The translations under genes were made by a program, and so were the position numbers. Of a stretch of 64,000 nt of DNA, positions 14,460-29,600 are shown in pieces. This stretch comes from Malurus cyaneus samueli (taxonomy: Eukaryota > Chordata > Aves > Passeriformes > Maluridae): positions 28,785,741 to 28,849,740 of the forward strand of contig CM019216.1 in NCBI GenBank assembly GCA_009741485.1, written 5' to 3'. Under the pieces are notes generated by a model. It had not been told where the DNA came from. It saw only the letters and a list, made by a program, of their open reading frames with translations, and made no database searches. The first letter of the stretch is position 1. Every line of letters begins with the position of its first letter.

Positions 14460-14690
14460 CTGCCTCTGAACAGTGCTTCTGGGAATTATGAATTACTGGT
14501 GGAAGGCCGTGCTGGTGGTCAGCACATCTTCTCTAACCGTACCAGCTTGATGTATGTGTCAAAGAGCACTTCAGTATTCATCCAGACTGATAAATCTATG
14601 TATAAACCAGGACAAGATGTGCTGTTCCGGATTGTCTCTGTCTATCCTGACCTTAAACCTTACAAAGTGTCTCTGAATATTTATATCCGA
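14460..14690 (+). CDS. CD109: CD109 exon (1st seen): end of MG1 and start of MG2
   Basis: Phase 0 at both ends, 77 codons. Acceptor after ctatttctttttaag; donor gtaagt at 14691. It opens with LPLNS, matching the human exon that follows TLPS, and contains [17 protein letters not shown], the hallmark start of the MG2 domain. The NRT at residues 26-28 is a potential N-glycosylation site. The preceding exon is not in the window. Confidence 0.96.
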
Positions 14691-17600
14691 GTAAGTATCC
14701 ACAGGAACATAGTTGCATGTTGGAATGTGTCACATGTTCCATATTTATGACAAATACAGATCATATGTAGTGCTACCTAAATCTTGCTAGCAAGGCCAAT
14801 CACATTTAACATGCAGCTTGACTTTTCTCCTAGGATCCTCGGAAGAAATTGATGCAGCAGTGGTTGATGGAGGAGGGTGATTTGGGTGTAGTTTCCAAAA
14901 AATTTCAGTTATCAATGAACCCTCCACTAGGAGACTGGTCCATAGAGGTGGAAGTGAATGTGAGTATTAACATTACCGAACCACAGAGATTTATTTGTTC
15001 TGCCAGATGTGTATAAAGTTGTGTTTTACTTTGCTGATACCAGTTATAAACATGGATCATGAGATGAGCAAATCCTTCCCTTATGTCATATATTGTGTAA
15101 GATACTATGCAAAGATATTACGCAAACCTCACAATATTTTCCAGTGTGTGGTTTTGTAGGGAAGGATACAGAAACCCCCAAACATACTTTATCCTGGAGT
15201 CTGTGCTTTGATTCCAGAATATAAATCATATTGAAAAAGTAAGGGGTTGTAGTACTAGTATAAAAGAGATCTTACAGAGTACAGTTATTTTCTTTTTAAA
15301 TGAAATATCCTTATGTTTATTTTGCAAGCAAATACACCAAAATTCATTGTGCTATTCTGTGCAGCAAGTCGGTGTCTCAAGGGTTGAGGAACCAAGACTA
15401 CAGATCTTTGCCTAGTTTTTGCCAAGATTCAGCAGTTCACAATGACTAATGAGTGACTGAGGAAAAAAAAACTTTTTAAAATAGAAAGGATGACTAGTAA
15501 TACAGAACTATTGCAAAACAAAACTGGAAAAGTCTGTGTTGCATGTTGCTATTGGTGCTAGTTCTCCCAGGCCAATCCTCTAAGCTGCACACCCCTCATA
15601 CACCATGGAATATGTTTCAAAAATAGCTGGAGGTTTAGCTGTTCAAAACTCTGTGTTTGGTTTATTCAGTCTGCTTTTAAATGCCTGTAATTTGGGAACT
15701 GCATTTCCGACTTGTCTTGCAGTGGCTATTCAGAGACATTTACCAAGTACAAACAGGACTGCTTAATGTTATATAACAGGGACATGATGATAGAAAGTAG
15801 AAAAACTCATGTGATCACGTATTAACTTGGCACTAATATTTACCAGTACCAGTTATATGTTTGATAGATTTCTATAGGCTGAGGTATGTGAGGGTGGTGC
15901 TCAAGTGTGTGTCAGGACTGAATTTTTCAAACACGTTGTCATGTGGGTGTGGAGTTGTTACTGTTGTCTGTGATGGGAAAAGTGTATTAAGTTGTTCCCG
16001 TGCTCCTCCCTGTGCTCTACCACTTCTTCCCATCCCCCAACTGCTGTTTCAGTAGCTTCTCAGTCACGCTGAAGCAGCTGTAGTCAGGCTGAGATCTAAA
16101 GTGCAGTGGGGAAGTGACCCAAATTGAAAAGCATCTGTATGTTTTTCTTTGCCTAGACCAGAGCAGTTCACTGGTCCAGCCTGCCAGCCATCGCCACTCA
16201 CAGCTATTGTCGGTGCTTTCCAGCAGGTGGGGAAGTGTGGCTCAGACATGGGAGCAAAGGCTGCTGGCAGTGGTGGGCTCCTTCAACACCTCTCTTGTCA
16301 AATAAAAAATGTGTTTGTGAAATGCTGCTTGGGCTTTCTGCAAAGGCTTAAGTAATGCTGAAATCAGGAGATAAGTGATGAAGGAACTGCGGCAGCTGTT
16401 TTCAGGATCTGAGTGCCACTCCCTCCTGAAACAAAACCAAAAAGAAAAAAAAAATTATAAAGTTGAAAGAAAAATGCTTTGTAAATTCATCTGGGCTAAT
16501 GAAACAGTGAGACTGTTTATTAAGTGAAACCTTAATAGACTGTTGTTGATGGTATTCTAAATTTTAGCCATACAGTGCTGCTACAGAAGGTTAATAGTCC
16601 TGGAAAATATGTCAGAGAGGGAATGTCTCTCGAGTCATGAGTAACAAGGATAAAGTAAATAGGGAACATTTTGTTCCTGTCTGTTTCAACACGTAGCTAA
16701 GGGCATCAGGTAAAGGAGGTAAAGAGTGGTTTCAGAATGACTGAAACATCATAACTGAACTGCAGAGCACAGCACTGGCTGTTACTGTGAATACTGAAAA
16801 TTCAGGTGGGATCAAAAAGTGTCTGGACGAATTCACAGCACACTCCACTGAGAAAGCCATTAGGTGTCAGCTCAAGACACAGTGTCACTCCTGGCTACCC
16901 TGGTGGTGTTTTGTGTTACTTCATGGTTGCCTTTCTGCAAGATGCATTTTAACAATGCGGATTGGTGAAGTAGCTGAGTACAAAGGAACCAAACCTGTGA
17001 TAAAAGTAGATCAGACTAAATGGTTCCTTTTGACACTTAAACTCTTTGAATTAAAAATTAAAATAGAGGAGAAAAATAGGAGTGCATTATACTAAACAAA
17101 AAAAATAATTAGGCATTGGGGTCCAGAAAGCCTGTCTATTCTTAGAGTGCCTATCCTTGGGGAAAAGAACAGCAACTCTAAGTCTCACATAGAAATACTT
17201 ACATTTACTTTCAGGCCCTTTTTTGTTTGCACCTGCTCTGCTTTAATTTTCAAATTCCATGTTGAATATAATGACAAAGCAATTTGCATTATTTCTGCAG
17301 CAAGTTCTACACAGCATCTTACACTGGGTAAGGGTATCATATGCAAGATACATTAAATGACTATTGGAATATTCACACTATTACATCGGGTCTGCCTGGT
17401 GTGTTATCTCACAGACTTATTTTTTTGATAGTGTATCAACCATTGGATTAATGAAACCTGCAAGATACCTTTCAGAATAAAGGAAAATAACTTTTCTTAT
17501 GGGAAACTCTATTCCATTAGTTGCAAGGGAGCTTATGCTGTGAAATACAAGATCATATGGGATGGGATTCGGTTTTAACATAAAGGTGTGTGGGTGTCTC

Positions 17601-20600
17601 TGGGTGGGTATTATAGTGGAGATTTGGTTGGTGTTCAGTGAAAGCCAGTGAGTGATTAGATCACTCGTATTAGATATTCCTAGCTATTATCTGGATATTT
17701 CTCTCTGTTCTGCAGCAGTTCTGCTGTTCAAGGGAGGTACAGGTTTTATTGGGTCATATATAAAGTTGCATAGATTCACCAATCTCAATAACAGAGGTCA
17801 CTGAGAACTTAGATTTACTGCTAAGGAAGACAGTCTGTGACTGGGATTTTTAATAGATATGTCTGCCTATCCTTAACTAGAACTGCCAGCTCTGGCTCTG
17901 CATGGCATCCAGCACAGCTTATGGATCTGTTCAGGCTTTAGGAAAATCTTCATCTGGCAAACCCAGACTGATCTCTGCATGACTTGGCTATCATGATGTC
18001 ATGACCTGAACTTTTTAGTTAAATAGCCAGAGTTTCTTTCTCAGATTTCCTCTTGTCTTAAAAGAGTTGTTAAGTGATTAAATAACATTTCTGTTTTTGT
18101 GATTGCAGATCACTTTCCAAGTGTACTGAGTTTTGATTTTTGGAAGTGCTGCTCTGAGTCCTGTTTTAAATCAGGTTTTGGCTCTTGCTGCTGTTAAACA
18201 TCCTGTAGTATTTTTTAATAAAAGTTCAGGTGTTAGTACAGCTGTTCCAGGAAAACTCAAGACACAGTAATTACAGTCTGGTTTCCAAGTCTCTACCTTT
18301 TATTTTAGTTGGATATCTTATATTTTATGTTGCTGAAAAACCTCTAGTTGCTGAGTTTTAGTAGCATGCACTTTCGACCAGAAGTTTTTTTCTTGCTAGA
18401 CTGCATTTTGTAATCTAATTTATGGAAGTTGCTATGTATAAATCGATGATCAAATATTGAGAAGCAGTAATGTTTCAGGTGCAACAAGGGTTTTACAAAC
18501 TATTTTTAAGAGTATTATTGTTTTTTAAAGCTTTAGCAATAAAGCTACTGTCCGAATCAACTGGGAACAGTGATATACTTTACATGTTGAATTTTTTAAT
18601 TTTTAAGGATTAATAGATATTGCAGGGTGTCCACAGTGAATTCGTCATTTTTGCTGCTAGGTCAGTTACAGATTTTACTTTTGACGCATTAAGTTTGATG
18701 TTATATATATGTAATTGCCTTAAAAAAGTGTCACATTTCTTCAAAATCAGGCTGTACATAAAACCTTTGTTTTGGCACTGGCTGAGTATTTAGTAGTATG
18801 CAGATGTGCACAGATACTCAGTCAGGATCTGCTGGACTAAATAGTGGTGACACTGGTAGGACTCTTGACTAATTTCTGGAGACTGTGCTGTTGAATTTGA
18901 ACAGAATTTCATTTTGGAGTTTGTTTCCTGCATGTGAAAACAAAGTACGGAAGTGATCATGAAGTGTTTTTGTTAGTTCTGTCTAGACAAAAATCTGTTC
19001 TATTTAGCTGCAAAGCTGAGGTGGAAGAGTGCTCCTGACAGGGCCTGTGAGACAGTGAGGTAGCCTCAGCAATGCAGCTGGTGCCAGCACTGTGCTTTTC
19101 CAGGGCAAAACGGTGCCACACCCAGAATCTTTCCCCATGTGCTAACATTGATGCATCAATGTCAGAAACAAATTAGAAAATGGACCCAGAACAGATTCAT
19201 TTCAGGGACTTCCAGTTGCCAGAGAAGAAAAAAAATCTGTTGGGAACACCTCCTGTGACCTCACTTTTGTTGGATCAGACCTGATGAATTAAAACAGGAT
19301 GGTTCATCACAGCAGAGCAAAATCTGGACTGCAGTTGTTAGGGATTCCCGCATGTTAGGATCCACAGCGTCTAAGGCTCACCTGCAGGAAGTCTCATCAT
19401 CATCACCATCCCAGAACACTTACATGAACCTCTTTTTTGGGACTGGTTTTTTTACTCTGGGCAATGGGCACAGAATGCAACACATGTTTTGCAGTTTAAG
19501 AAATGCTAATTTAGAGCAAAATGTTGTCTGGAAGGGTGACTGTGCTTAAGAAGCAGAAGGCATGGATGGCAAAACCTGTGCTAGAATAAAGCAGCTCTGG
19601 AAAAAATAGAGTAAGCATGGTGTTGTTTTCCTATCTTACAGAAAACCCCTAAAAATCTGTCTTGGGCTGTGCATATGTAACTAACTGCTTGTCTCAAAAG
19701 CCACTGTTCCTGGAAACTGGTTTAACAACTTCCACTTCAGTATGTTTGAACAATATTTGCCAGAGAGACAGCCTTGCCCTGATGAACTAAAATGATAGAC
19801 TGGTTGAAGTGCTGTTACTTGTCCTACTTCAGACCAGCTTGGCTAAAAAATGTGTCAGCGGAAAATGTGGCTTGGTATTCAAATCATGAAGATTTGAATC
19901 ACCGAGTAGGGTCTGTGTCTTTCCCTGAACTGTGAAGCACAGCTTGATTTCTGTCAAAAAGCTTGTCATTTTAGAAAAAATACAGCCCAGAGTACTAGTT
20001 TCAATGTAATTTCTGTTTTCTACTACTTACAGTTCTCTTAGTTTTTAATTGTATTTTTTTTTATACTTTTAAGATAAAGATAAAATGCAACAAAGTTTTT
20101 TTTTCAAAGGAGATTGTTTTATCACTGTGCTGTCTGGGGTAACATTTTGTTCAGGGTTTGCTTTATGGCATGGGTCACATATACACTTAATATTGGAAGT
20201 AAAAAAGTAAAAGTTTTACAGAGAAAGAGAATTGAGATAAATTCCCTACTTCCCTACAATACATGTTCCTAAGACTACCTGATAGTTTCCTTATTGTGGA
20301 CTGATTTATTCATGTCAATGCTATAGCAATTTGTACTCGTGTTGCAAGTATTATGATTTGCACAAATGTTGTAGTTGATTCTGCCTGTATATTTTCAAGC
20401 ATAGGAATGTGAGTATGGCAGTTATTTTGGTGATCAGTGACTTAATCATGAAATTGGCAGCAATCTGATTTTTACTTTGATAGGACTATTTTGCTAGGAA
20501 ATGTGTAAATACAGATTTAAAGGGCTTAGTCTGAGATGCTTCATGGCAAAGTTGTTATCAGGTAACAGAAGGTTTATGATTGTTTATGGCTTAGGTCCTC

Positions 20601-23600
20601 GTCCTAAGGTTTTTACCACAGGAGTTGTCAGTTTATCCTTTCTAGCCATGAACAGTCATTCCTACCTGACACGTCTTGATTCCACCTGAAAATTGGTTTC
20701 CATATTCGTTCTTCTTCCCTCTCCTGAAGAAATCAGGAAATAAGTGAAAAAAAAGGAAAAACAAAAGAATAGAAGAGAACACAAGTAACAGCATATTATG
20801 TAGTTTTTAAAATTTCTTTTCTTGATTTTAAGTAACAAGTAGCTAAGACAAGAAGATACAGCACAGTAATATCTCCAAAATAAGTATGACTGTAGACTGT
20901 AAGAAAATTTCAGCCACCTTTTGAGTGTAGAATCATAAGATCATACAGGCTTTTGAAATAGTTCAGTCCACCAGACAGACGCTGTAGGAGCTTCTTGTTT
21001 GCAAAGATTAATTTAAGATGTGCTAGCAAAGATGCTGCTGGTGTGTCAGTCACAGTTTATCAGGATGACTGTGACTACTCATGTTAAGTAGTTTTATGCT
21101 AGCTGGCTCAGGTATTCCATTTTTTTAGTATAGAAACCAGGCATATGTAGGTGTCTGCAGACTGGAAGCTGCACAAACTGTTCATTATATATCCTTACAG
21201 TCTGCTTCATGTGAACTTCTGTGTCCTGTTTTGCAAATACATACTACTGGTCTCAACCAGAACTGGTAATAGTTGAGCCATGATTTAGGATCACACCATG
21301 TCAGAAATTGTAACTTAACTTGAATAGGGGTGGGATTTGACCAAGAAGGTATGTTAATTGTACTAATCTAACTGCAATTGTATGTATTTTCTCATACAAA
21401 TTTTTTTCAATAGGGTCAAGTTCATTATCAAAGATTTAAAGTGATGGAATATGGTAAGTGTTATTTAAGGGCATGTAGTAGTGACCAAAATCAGTAGTGA
21501 TTCTCCATTAATTTATACTAGCTTCCCATGGCTGGCATGAACCTTTTAAATACTCACAGAACGTTTAATTTCCATATCTTTGGCTACTCTGACACTGACA
21601 AAAAATGCTGTCTTATCAGCTGCCCTGTTTATCTTTGGTAGTTCTAATGATCCCAAAATATCTGTAAAGTATCTGATTGTGAAGCTTGCTGATGATTCTG
21701 TAAAGTCTGAATAAGCTGAATGTTTTATATTTCAGACTTACAAGCTCATGTGCAGGCTGTTTTTATGATGCTTTTTTCTCATTTCAGCAAAAAGCCTTAA
21801 TCTGGGGATTGGGTTAAAAATACATCTTATATTAGGAACATAGGAAACTAGTAGTCTTTATCAGATCACGTGTTCTACCCTTACTCCTTAAAAAAATTTA
21901 ATGCCCTCTGTGATTTTTTTTTTTTTTCAGTTTTACCAAAATTTGATGTCATGATAACAACACCCTTATACTACTCTCTGAGAGATGAACATGTAACTGG
22001 TGTTGTCTCTGCAAAGTAAGTAAATTACTGATACTGTTGTCACCCTCACTCTTAAGAAACTAACTGCGGGTCTCTAAGTGTCAAAGTTAAAACTTACACT
22101 TAGAATGCTAAAAAAGGTCCATTTATTCAAAATTGGTTGGCTAGTTTCCAGTTTCTGGCTTTTGTTGTTACAAGGTTGAGTAGATCTTCAGACTTGTAGT
22201 AGGTTCTTTTGGTCTGGTAAACATACTTCTAGACTATAGCTATACATTTTCAGCTAGATTATTTGAAAATTTCTTAAGTCTCTTGCTTGTAATATATATT
22301 TTGATGCTTTTTTTAGTTCTTACTGTTCTTTTATGGTACTTTCCAATTTACCATGTTAAGGTCTGTAGGTAGAGTAAATATATTTTATGAGAATGTTCAG
22401 AAAATTAGGCAAATGTCTGTGAACACCCTCCTTGTTCCAATAAATCAACATTGTGGATTTCAAGTGTAGGTTTCTCCTACTTCTCAAAATACCTGTAAAT
22501 GGGTAAAGAATTAAGAGCTCTTGAGAAATTCAGAAGAGGCCTCAGTGTAGACTACTGTGTAAATAATATTTGACTTTTCAGATGAGCAAATATCTAGACA
22601 AAAATTTACTATGTGTTAATCTCAAAAAGAAATGAATTTTATTTTTGGTGATGAGAGCCAGATAGCGCTACCTGATAGAATAATCCAAGAAGACCAAAAT
22701 AAAGTGTCTTTCATGGGTTATCTAATGTCTTAAAATACATATCTTCCAAAGAATCACTTCCTTTATAAGTGAAATGCCGAAATGATTGTTTAGCAAGCTG
22801 TTAGAATTAAATGTTTGGACTCTGAGGAAACAGCTCCATAGAGTCCATGCAACCTGATACTACAAATTATCAAGGGCAGGTTGGATGGGGTCCTGAGCAG
22901 TTTCATCCAGTGAGTGGCATCCCTGTCCATGACAAGGGGGTTAGAACTATATGACCTTTAAGATCCCTTCTGTCTCAACCATTCTATGATTCTGTGACTC
23001 TTACAAGGGGCAATTTTAAAAAAGGTTTTCCTTTTTTTCCCCCCATTCTGCTTTGCTTTTGGAATCCATTATATGCCAACTAATCTTTGGTTTCTTAAGC
23101 TGTTTTGGTCTTGCACAAAATATTTGACTCTCTTATTTGGTATACTCAAAAGGTATTTGAAAGTGTACCTGTCTACTACAATAAATTCATACTTAGACAT
23201 CAGTGACTCATCTGAGATTGAATCCCAGCAGTGACAAAGTTTTACTGATACATTCTAATTATTTATAGAGAATTACTTTATTCCTGGTGACTGTTCTTAC
23301 TCTTAATGCCTCTTTATAGAAAGAGTTTATATTCTCCTTACACTTGTAGATGTCATAAAACCATTTTCCTTTTTCATCTCTGGAGTATTATTAGATTAAG
23401 TTAAGTACAGGGTTGCTACCCAATGGCAGTATCATTTCAAGGTTAATGGCAGCTTATCACTGTAATTAGGTTTGCTTAGAAAGACTGAGTTCAAATGCAA
23501 GACAGTGTTATCAGAGCATTCCTGTAGCTACGTGCTGTTTGATTTTTCTTTCAATCTGCTTTTCAGCTTTGATAGTACTTAAGTGGCTTCATAATGATTT

Positions 23601-26600
23601 AAAATACTTCAAAGTTATCACGTCTGAATGTGTTACTGCTGAGGCCTAGAATGGTTTTAGGTGTCTTGTCTGTCCCCATGTCGTTCTTTGCTGCCCTTAC
23701 TTCTCTGTCTCAATCTGATAATGTTGTGGTTTCTCTTAAGTATGACTTAGAAACATAAGTCGTATGACTTAGAAAAAAATTTATTTTATTGCTGCTGAGT
23801 GACTGCAGGTTGCTAGTGCCACTTAAGAAGGGAGTTGCCTTCCAGTTTTCAGATTTGCCACAGCTGGGCGTTGTTTGCAATGATTTCTGGAAAATGCGAT
23901 TACTAAATTATTGGTAATAATTATTATTACCAAATCTCTGGAGGTCTCATTTTGTGTTAACAGCATTTGCTAAGCAATGTGCCACATCCCATTTTAACTC
24001 TACTGGACATTAGTTATGATGTTATATCAAGTGTTCTGTTCAATAACTTGCTTCCAGCTTTTTAGTACAGCTTTTGTACATTGTACAACTCATCATAATT
24101 TTAATAGGTTTGTAGAGCTTGTGTGCAGGAAAGAGCAGTGCTGTGTTCTCCAGGTTTTGGGCTTTCAGTGTTAGTGTTGATTAACTGGTCTCAGTATTGT
24201 AAACTCAAAAGTTGAAATGTGTTCTAGCCATGTTTGAGGCCAGAGAATAATATTTTAGTAGGATCTTTTGCCTGGAGAGCTCTTCAGGAGCCCAAGCCCT
24301 GGAGGGTGGGGTGTTCTTTGACTTTGCCTGATGTGTTTTAGGTACACATATGGAAAGCCAGTGAAGGGAACTGTAACAATCACTTGCCTTTCGGTCTCTT
24401 ACTGGACAAACAAGAGAAATATAACAACAACAATGGAGGTGAGTTGCCCCTTAGCAGGTCAAGTGTGTGTTCTGTTGTGGGTTAAATGATGCCTGGGGCC
24501 ATTCCTGAATGTGGAGTTCATCTGGCATGGTTTATGGAATGACTTGCACGGAGAGTGTTAAACTCTTTAATTTCCAGCCTAAGGTATCTACATACATTGA
24601 GACTGCTTGTTGGGAATGATACTTGGCACCTGTGTTCCCTTTGCCTGTGCCTGGGAGTTATTTTGCAGAGTGCCTGTTGACCATCTAGAAGAATTGTCCA
24701 GGAGCCACATATGTGTTCGTGTTCGAGGATCCATGCCCAGGAGTGCTCCCTGGCCCTATGGCTGCCTCTGCACACAGAGCTCTTTGTCACAAGGCCACAG
24801 GAGAACACTCCTGTCTAGGTGGAGCTCTAACATGGTAGAAACCAAAGCATTTTGCCTACTAATTGCCAGCAATTATGTTTGAGCTAGGCGCTAGTTGTAA
24901 CCTGAGGCATGAAATTTAAAAAGACACAGAGTTTCAGTCTGAAGACTTAAAGGAGGTGATAGATTCATTGCATTCTTTTTTGCAAGATCAGACATTTTAC
25001 TTTTGAGATGTGGACTGTGTTTAAAAAAGGTTAAATTTTTGCTGCATGAGGAGACTAATTTTCTGACTTTAGCAGCTCTCTGACTTCGGGCCTTCAGCAG
25101 CACTTAGTCTGGAGAAACTCAGAGCTCAGATTTTGGAAAGGGTGTATCCCTCTCCTCATTGTTCTTTGTACTTTTCTGTGAAGCTTAGGTACCACTGTGC
25201 TAGCCATGTAGAACTGGATAATTCTAGACATTAGGGGAAAAAAATATTTTTTTCCATAAAGCACTGTGGCCTCTAAAATGTAGTGAACTTCTTCTTGCTA
25301 TTGGATTTAATAAAAATAGTTGCTGACAACAAAAAAATAAAGGGTCAGCATTCATAATTTTCAGGTGTTCACTCCAAAACTTGTATATGGAGAGAGCTGC
25401 AGGACTTAACCAGAAATAAACTACTGCAGATGGAAAGGTGTCCTTGGCTTTTCTGGCTCAACAATTATCTTTTCCAACACTGCAGATAAATGGATCTGTG
25501 AATGTAACCTGTAACAAGCTTATGTTGCAAAACTTGAATGCTGAGCAGTCGTGGCACCAAGGTGACAGCGATTACACAGAGCCGATAGAGTTGATTGCAG
25601 TGGTTACTGAGTCACTCACAGGTACGTGGCTGTGTGAGGTCTTCTGGGAGAAATCTCACAGTAGGTGGTGAAAAAATATCATACACTGATGTCAGCATAA
25701 ACAGTCCACATGCAAATATATTTTCTGAATGTTACTTGCCAAGTTAACCAGCTGTTCACTTGGTTGGATAGAGTTCTATGCTAAATGATTTATTAAATAA
25801 CCAAGAAATATGTTCTGATGGGAGCTGAAAGTCAATGACTGATCATTTTTGATGAGAGGAGCAAGCATAGAGAATATGTTAGCATTAGCCTGAACTTTAC
25901 AAACTTAAGTTTATGATTAAACTTAGCTGATTGGTAAGCCACATTAGTAGGAAGAGTTCGCTGGTCCTGTGTTGTCCTGGTCTAGCTTCTCCTAGATGGA
26001 CTGGTTTGCAAACTGAGGGTGTTTTTGTGAGTTCATGTTCCACTGCACCTTGCACATTATATAAAAAAAAAATCATTTGTACTGAATTTCTGTCCCAGAA
26101 ACTAGGTTTCATGACAGACCTTGTGTAGAAACCCTGTTAGGGTGAAGCTGGCTGATTTGGGATTTAGTAAGTTCCTTCCTTGTGTCATTCTTACATAGTC
26201 TTTGTGAATGGTACATCTTATTTAGTGTTGTGGGAGGCAGTACCAGTACATATACCATCTTTGTACTGATACTGAGCTACAAGGATGAAGAATGATAGGA
26301 GTGAAAATGGTGAAAAACACAACAAAATTATTTAAAAATCAGGGGCAGTAAATTGTATTGCTGCTAAAGTAATAGGTGTGTTAAATGCCTGTATCTAAAC
26401 ACATATAATTATTCAACAGGAATCTCCCAAAATTCAAGTACCATCATCTTTCCAAAGCAAAGTGACTATTTTATTGAATTTCTGGACTACTCTAGAGTCA
26501 TAAAGCCTTCTCTGAACTTCATAGCTACTGTAAGTTCTTTTGTTTGATTATCATCTGTGCATAAACAAATGTGACTTCTCCTGTATGCTTAGATAGCAAA

Positions 26601-29600
26601 GTTTGCCCTGGATTTTTAAGTGTCATTCGTAGATTTGTTTTCAAATTCCTTCTTATTTTGCAATACGTAACAGCAAATTCTAAATTTGGAGGCATTTGCT
26701 GTAGAAAAGGGTAAAATGGCAGGGAATGCTGTAGTCTTGGCAGGATGTATTTGAGTATAGTTTGTCAGCATTCTTATGGAAATCTTTCCTAGCTGATTGT
26801 AGCTAGCTGCTTCTTTTCCATTAGGTGACTGTACTTTAAAACAACAGATTAGTTACTGAGTTTCACCGGCTATTAATATTTGTGTGTGTATATGTATCTA
26901 TATATATATATATTTATATACATACACAATGTACACTTAATATATTGCATTTATATATTTAAGCAGCTTTTATATAATTCAGTCAAAACTTCTCAAACTG
27001 CATTGCTCTCAAGTGAAGGTGTCTTTTCTGTCTTCTGTCCTGTCTTTCTCATGTCAGCTGCAGTCCCCTCATAAAAGTATTTAATGTTCTTCATTTTGTC
27101 CCTCATCTGCATTCAATATTTCTACATTTTGCAGAGGTTGCATATTGTATCACTGCATTTTGTTTGAAAAGGGGAATAAATTTTGTAATTTTTGAGTCTT
27201 TACTGTGTATAAATCAGACCTAAATAGCAGTGATTTAGGCTGAATATACTCTTCCAGAGTAGATGGGCTCATGACATAGCTTTATGCTAGTCTGATCCTT
27301 TGGGCTTTTGGTTTTTGTGCTTTTCATTTTCCTTGCCAGCATCCCAGTTCAAATCCACCTGTTTTTTCTCTCCTCTTCCAGAGATGAGCTGAGTGAGAGG
27401 TAGCTGAGGCATCAGGCAGTTCTTGCAGCTGGCAGAGAGGAAAATATCAGTTTCACTCCCAGAGAAGTGTGAATAAACAGGTGCTTCTGTTACCAATAAG
27501 TGGAGATCTGCATAATGTCTTCAGAGAGAGAATAGGAAAGTAATGAGTGAGGAAGAGAGATAGTGCAGTGACACATCTATGGACTGAAAAAGAAAAGGGA
27601 GACGTTAGTTCAGTGCATTTAAATATAAAAGTTGATTTTTTGTAATGCAAAATAAGAATGGTTTTATTGGATGAAAATCTTCTTGAATGTGGGCATAAAG
27701 GTTGATGTAAGTTGTAGTACTGATTGACGAGTGATGAAGTAAAGAAGTTTCCCACTGTCAATTTTGGGCCTGGTCTTTTGGGCCTTTCAATCTTCAGCTC
27801 ATTTGATGAATTCATACACACATCTGACTCAGCACTATCTTTGCTCATCTGACTCATTTTCCCACACGTCCTGTAAATGTTAGGCTGTCTTTCTTGTAGT
27901 AGTGAAATACAAGTGATAAAATTAAATACTCGGGCTGTAGGTTGGATGTATGTAATTTAGCTGAGATGCAAATATTTTCAACTTGAAGTGTAGTTGGGAG
28001 CGCTGAAATGCAACATGTCTCCTTTCAGTTGCATCTACTTTGCTTTTTCTCTTTTTTATTCACTCTTGTTAGGAGTAATTTTGTTCTTGCCTGATTTGCC
28101 TATTTGCAGTGTTTCTAGGGAACAAAAATAAAGTTACTGATGTGTTTGAAATATGAGGATGCCTTTGTTTTCTTGCTGTGATGTGAGTGCAGATACATTG
28201 TTATGTGTTATGCATTTTAGCTTTACCCTGTTTAATAAGTGTTTTCTTTGTTTTCCTTTTAGCTGAAGGTGTCGCGTTCTGATAGCAGCCAGCTGACAGC
28301 TGAGGAGAGGCAGAATCTTGTGACAATCACTGCACAACAGTCAGACCTGCTTTTCCATCATTCTTCACTTTCTCACTTCGAAAATGAGGCAACAGAGGAG
28401 AGAAATCTAACAGTCCATGTCCTGAACTACACAGTCCCAGAAAATGGAGTAATTGATGTTGAGTTTCCAATTCTGTCTGATACAAAAACTCTGAGAGTTC
28501 AGGTACTGCTTTTTAATGTTGCTTTGGATTGTTGACACGCCAAGTTGTGTGGGCTGCAATCAATGTCCTGCCATCTGCAATAGCTGACATGTCACCTACT
28601 GTTATTTTTGTTACTTCATGTTACAGCTGGAAAGAAAGACACAGATCAAATGGGATCTAATAATTGCACCAAGATACCAAAGGAAGAAAAAAACAGATAC
28701 CCAGAGCAAAAATGAAAGCCTTTTACTAAGGCTACCTTGCTCTTGTAAACAATACCATATGTATGAACATCCCAGATTTTGCTGTTTTGTTATGAGGTTT
28801 TCTTGTGCTGTCTTGCAGGCAGAGTTCCTCAGCAGTAAGACTGACATAGGTGTTTATGATGTGTTCAGCTCCCCCAGTCAAACTTATCTCCAGGTTAAAA
28901 CAAAGAGCCAGGACATAAAGGTACAATCTGAGACAAAACTTGACTCAAAGAAAGTGTTCAAGTTACTCATCGTGTTTCCATACTCATCCATATGAATCAT
29001 ATGCTTTTCCTAGGCTGGGAAGCCTTTTGAGGTGAGCATTGCAAGCAACAAGCCAGTGAGAGAGTACCACTATCTGGTAAGTTACTGGTTTTACATATGG
29101 GGACAATCCAAGAGGACTTTTACTGACTTGAGAAATACTCCAGTGAGTGGAATGTGATTAAACATCAGAGAGATTCAGCTTTTTTTTTTTGTTTGTGAAA
29201 GAGGCAGCCCAAAATCTTCCTTTCCACTAGGATACTCGTTTTGGAAAGAGAGATCCATTTTTTCTGTCTGGGATGAATTCCCTATGCATAGTAAGGAGGT
29301 GCTTCTGGAAAAAGTGCTTCTCTGTATCTTGCAGCATCAGAATTAAAAGATTTATTATATATACTGTCCTAAGTTTCCCATCCTGTCTTTGAAACATGCC
29401 TGTCTTGTTCATGATCTGTGCCATGGTGATTGTGATAGCTAGGATTCTTTTTCTTTCACAGACTTAAACAATAAACTGACTTAGGAAAACCATTTAAAAT
29501 TTGGACATTCATATGTATTTTCTAAAATAGAAACACTCTCTAGAAGGTTAAAAATTAGTCAGGTCCATGCAGCCAAAGGCGGTGAACTGCCCTTCATCTC

